Part shown: positions 61,201 through 64,000 of the stretch, piece after piece
How the letters are laid out: every line of letters starts with the position of its first letter
Position numbering within the stretch: the stretch's first letter is position 1
Source of the DNA: Ophiosphaerella korrae
Taxonomy: Eukaryota; Ascomycota; Dothideomycetes; Pleosporales; Phaeosphaeriaceae
Direction of reading: 5' to 3'
Assembly (NCBI GenBank): GCA_028456385.1
Contig: JALNQF010000127.1
Span: 1-64,000 of the forward strand
DNA length: 64,000 bases
The notes under the pieces: generated by a model
The model's input: the letters and a program-made list of their open reading frames with translations, nothing else
Told to the model about the DNA's origin: nothing
The model's database searches: none
Made by a program: the position numbers and the translations under genes

Positions 61201-64000
61201 GCCTTAGGCTCTCCTAGAGGCACTTATTATAGTAGATTTTTTATATTCCTCTAATATAGCTACGTAATAATCTAGGTTACTAGCTAGCTCCTAAGTAGCT
61301 TTTTCTATAGACTAGCCTAGCTATTTTATTAGGTACTCTCTTCTTCTAGCCTTTATATCTTTATAATCTAAGATTCCTTTAACTTTATAGTAGTCTCCTA
61401 ACGCGATATTATCTAGGATTTAGATATTACCTAGTTAAAAATTCGCTTCTAGTAATAGCGTATACTATAGTTCTAATAGAGATATATTAAATATAGGATA
61501 TATTTAGGCTATTAATAGAGAGAGGTTAAGCCTATATACTAGCTTACTTATCTTTTTATTAATTAAAAATAGTCTAAGATATTATATATTAAATTTCTTA
61601 GATAGGTAGTAAGTAGTAATATTCTTTAATCTTAATATTACTTCCTTACCTTTAGTAAAGTGCTTGTTTTCCCTTTTTATATTATACTATTTCTTATTAT
61701 AAGACTAGGTATACTAGAGACTTACTTTTACTATTTCTTATATTTTAGCCTATTAATTAAGGCGTCCTATAACTTACTACCTAAGTGCTAGGACCTTTCT
61801 ATATAAGTTCTATTAGGAGTCTAGTTACCTTAGCTAATATTTATTAAGAATACTATTAAATCCTTTAAGATCTATACTAAATACTTCTTTAAATTATAAG
61901 TATACTCTACGTATAAGAGTAATAATACTTAGTTATCTTACTAGTAATTTATGTAGATCCTTAAGTACGTTACTAATTCCTAGTTCTACTTTTTAGTCTA
62001 CCTATCTATCTATAGGTAAAAAGCTGTACTTAATTAATAATTAATTTTAAGGTAATAGTATATATTAGACTAGAATTAGCTTATAAAGATAGACCCTCTA
62101 TCTAATAGTAGGGTGTCTAGGAGACTTTACTTTAAAAAGTATTAATTTATTAACAAATTAGCTACTCTTTATACTATAATCGTCTTACTTATAAAGAGGT
62201 ATTAGACGTACTTTATAAACTAGTCTATAAGTACTAGAATTAAGTTAAACTTATTCTCTTTTATATCTCTTAAGACTAGTAAGTCTATTATAAAGTCTAA
62301 TAAAAAGTAACACTATACTATTATAGGTACTAGTAGTAGTACTAGTATTCTCTAGGGTTTGTACCTTCGAATCTTATTTAATTAATATATAGGATATCTC
62401 TTAATGTAGTTATAAATATCTAGGAGAAGATATAGCTAATAATACTTACGCTTTAGTAAGTCTATAGTCTTATTAGTCTTATAGTAGCTACCTATTAGGT
62501 TATTATAGTTTTTTTATAAGATATTTTAGTAGAAGGCTCTATTATTAAGAATCTACACTTTTTTACTCTTACGTAAGATACTACTAGGGTTAAACTCCTA
62601 GTTATAGTTACTCTTCTTTACCTTACTTACCCCCTAGAGGCTCTCTACTATATATATAAGATAGGCTATATCTTTTTCTTATACTTAATAGATAAACTCT
62701 ATAAAGTATTCTAGAATTTCTAGAGTATAAGTATCTTTATCTTACGTTACTTTACGCGTAAGACTATTTAGAAATAAAATACTATATATTATAGCTCTTA
62801 TAAGCTCTTCTATAACTTTATAGGTTTACTTAGCTTTAGATATAATACTTCTTACCTTATTGCTATTAATAGTAGTAGAGGGAGGTGTACCTAATAGTAA
62901 CGTATTACTAGGTTCTAGTATCTAGTTAAAGAATTCTATTTTAAGTATATTAGCCTTTTTAGAGGTTTAATAGGTTCCTATAGGGTCCCCTTTAGGGTAG
63001 TCTTATCTTAACACCTCCTAAAAATAGGTATTTAAAGCTCTAGACCTCTAGATAGCCTAGATCTAAAGCTTCTAGTATAGTGTTAGTAATATTGCGTTGC
63101 GTAACACTTACTACTCTCTAATAAGAATACTTTTTATATAGTTAGGCTACTTTAAAAGCTTATCTACTAAGTTCTCTTATTTTAGTTTGTATTTAACCTT
63201 AAAATTAAACCTTATAAGCTCTTCTACTTAGTAAGCTTACTTAGAAGAGAGTTCTTTAGTACTTATAAAGTACTATAGATTATTATAATTAGAGAGTACT
63301 TAGATTATTAATAGAGTATATTTAAGATAGTGTTACTATATTTTAAATATTTTAACTATAGTACTTAACTCCTTATTATACGTATACTATCTTAAAGAAG
63401 GTCCTAAGAACTTCTTACTCTAAAACACTACTAGTTTCTAATAGTAATTAGTTGCTAACTCTACTATATAAGGCTAGAGAAGAATTACTACTATAGTAAA
63501 CTCTAATACGTCTATTATAACTATTAAGTCTTTTACTAAGTTAAAGTGCTATAAGACTGGAGAGTCTAAAAATTTCTCTTTTAATTAAAGGAACGCTAAT
63601 TAAACGTTATTAGGCTAACTCTATAGTTTATACTAGTAAGTAGAGCTTTTCTTTATTTTCTTACATTTTACTTTAATTAGCTTACCTTTAGAACTCTATT
63701 AAGTTAGTAGTAGAGCCTATATAGTAGTTATATAGTTTACTAAGAGTCTAACTATTTTAGAGTATTTATATATAAACCTCTTATAAAAGTTAGTAAACCT
63801 AAAAAAGACCTTAATATTCTTATAGCTCTCTAGTTCTAGCTACTCTTTAATAGTTTTTACTCTTACTAGGTCTATTACTACTTTCTCTAGAGTAATAATA
63901 TAGCCTAAGAACTTAACTAATTTAGTATTAAAGGTATATTTACTTACTTTATAGTAGAGTCCCTATTTAATAAGTCTATCTAGTACCTCTTTAACGTAAG
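61200..64000 (-). mobile_element. Ty3/Gypsy chromovirus relic F, cut by window edge
   Basis: Minus strand. The right edge shows the C-terminal part of reverse transcriptase (VKFLGYIITLEKVVIDLVRV then VFLGLLTFIRG at about 63900-63750). Integrase core follows at about 62340-61950 (DFIIDLLVL, LIDRxxK-like region, TLLLDRGSIF). A chromodomain remnant lies at about 61420-61230 (GDYYKVKGILDYKDIKARRR, EYLIK*LGQS). Its sequences differ from A-D and from G, so this is a third Gypsy family in the window. Stops throughout. Ends are not resolved: the 5' part is outside the window and no LTR was identified on the left. Confidence 0.72.

Noticed and set aside
63081..63106. TGTTAGTAATATTGCG..GTAACA, a possible LTR end
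   Set aside because: It is only a 26-base TGTTA/TAACA pair; the similar GCGTAACA at 59702 has no polypurine tract beside it and no direct repeat could be aligned.
1..64000. tRNA or rRNA genes
   Set aside because: No cloverleaf with conserved B-box (GGTTCRANNCC) or rRNA segment was noticed; a dedicated search could still find a decayed one.

Overview
The window is from a filamentous ascomycete (Pezizomycotina). The two protein genes near its middle carry short fungal introns (74 and 60 bp, GT..AG), and almost everything else is transposon DNA saturated with TpA and nearly empty of CpA/TpG, the signature of repeat-induced point mutation (RIP). Coding strands of the transposons are full of TAG/TAA where CAG, CAA or TGG once stood. 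The layout, long AT-rich repeat blocks around a small gene island, resembles the compartmented genomes of some Dothideomycetes; I cannot name the species.

Layout. 1-4477: truncated minus-strand Ty3/Gypsy chromovirus (copy A) that cuts off a Myb/SANT-like DNA-binding gene (4478-5085). 5443-5871: a 429-bp fold-back element (MITE1). 6351-19383: Gypsy copy B, split by a nested Ty1/Copia element (12383-18414). 19384-22844: a Gypsy-type gag relic, a solo LTR (21326-21783) and unresolved repeat DNA. 22845-29879: complete Gypsy copy C with a TATAA target duplication, itself inside a ~165-bp repeat that recurs at 30636-30812. 33129-33990: a second MITE copy split by a hardly mutated solo LTR (33382-33809). 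36245-37566: decaying Tc1/mariner-type transposase plus an unidentified reading frame. 37567-42830: unmutated island. 43715-50910: complete plus-strand copy D with a TAATA duplication, carrying a small foreign solo LTR (46447-46630). 50911-64000: further Gypsy relics G, E and F and unassigned AT-rich DNA.

Island genes. A UstYa-like (DUF3328) membrane protein gene with both HxxHC motifs and a single intron (38398-39206) is followed on the same strand by a secreted GH78-type alpha-L-rhamnosidase-like gene (40010-42618) with a TATA box and an intron just after the signal peptide. The hydrolase gene has one apparent frameshift near 40835. No RiPP precursor or other cluster gene is visible, so a joint pathway is not supported.

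A, B, C, D, E and the solo LTRs at 21326 and 33382 belong to one LTR family (LTRs 369-485 bp, element about 7.0-7.2 kb, chromodomain after the integrase). Nesting gives an order: older unresolved repeats, then Gypsy and MITE insertions, RIP, and later small events (solo LTRs, tandem duplications) that are less mutated. All reading frames and motif calls come from reading the sequence by eye; no database search or dinucleotide count was run.
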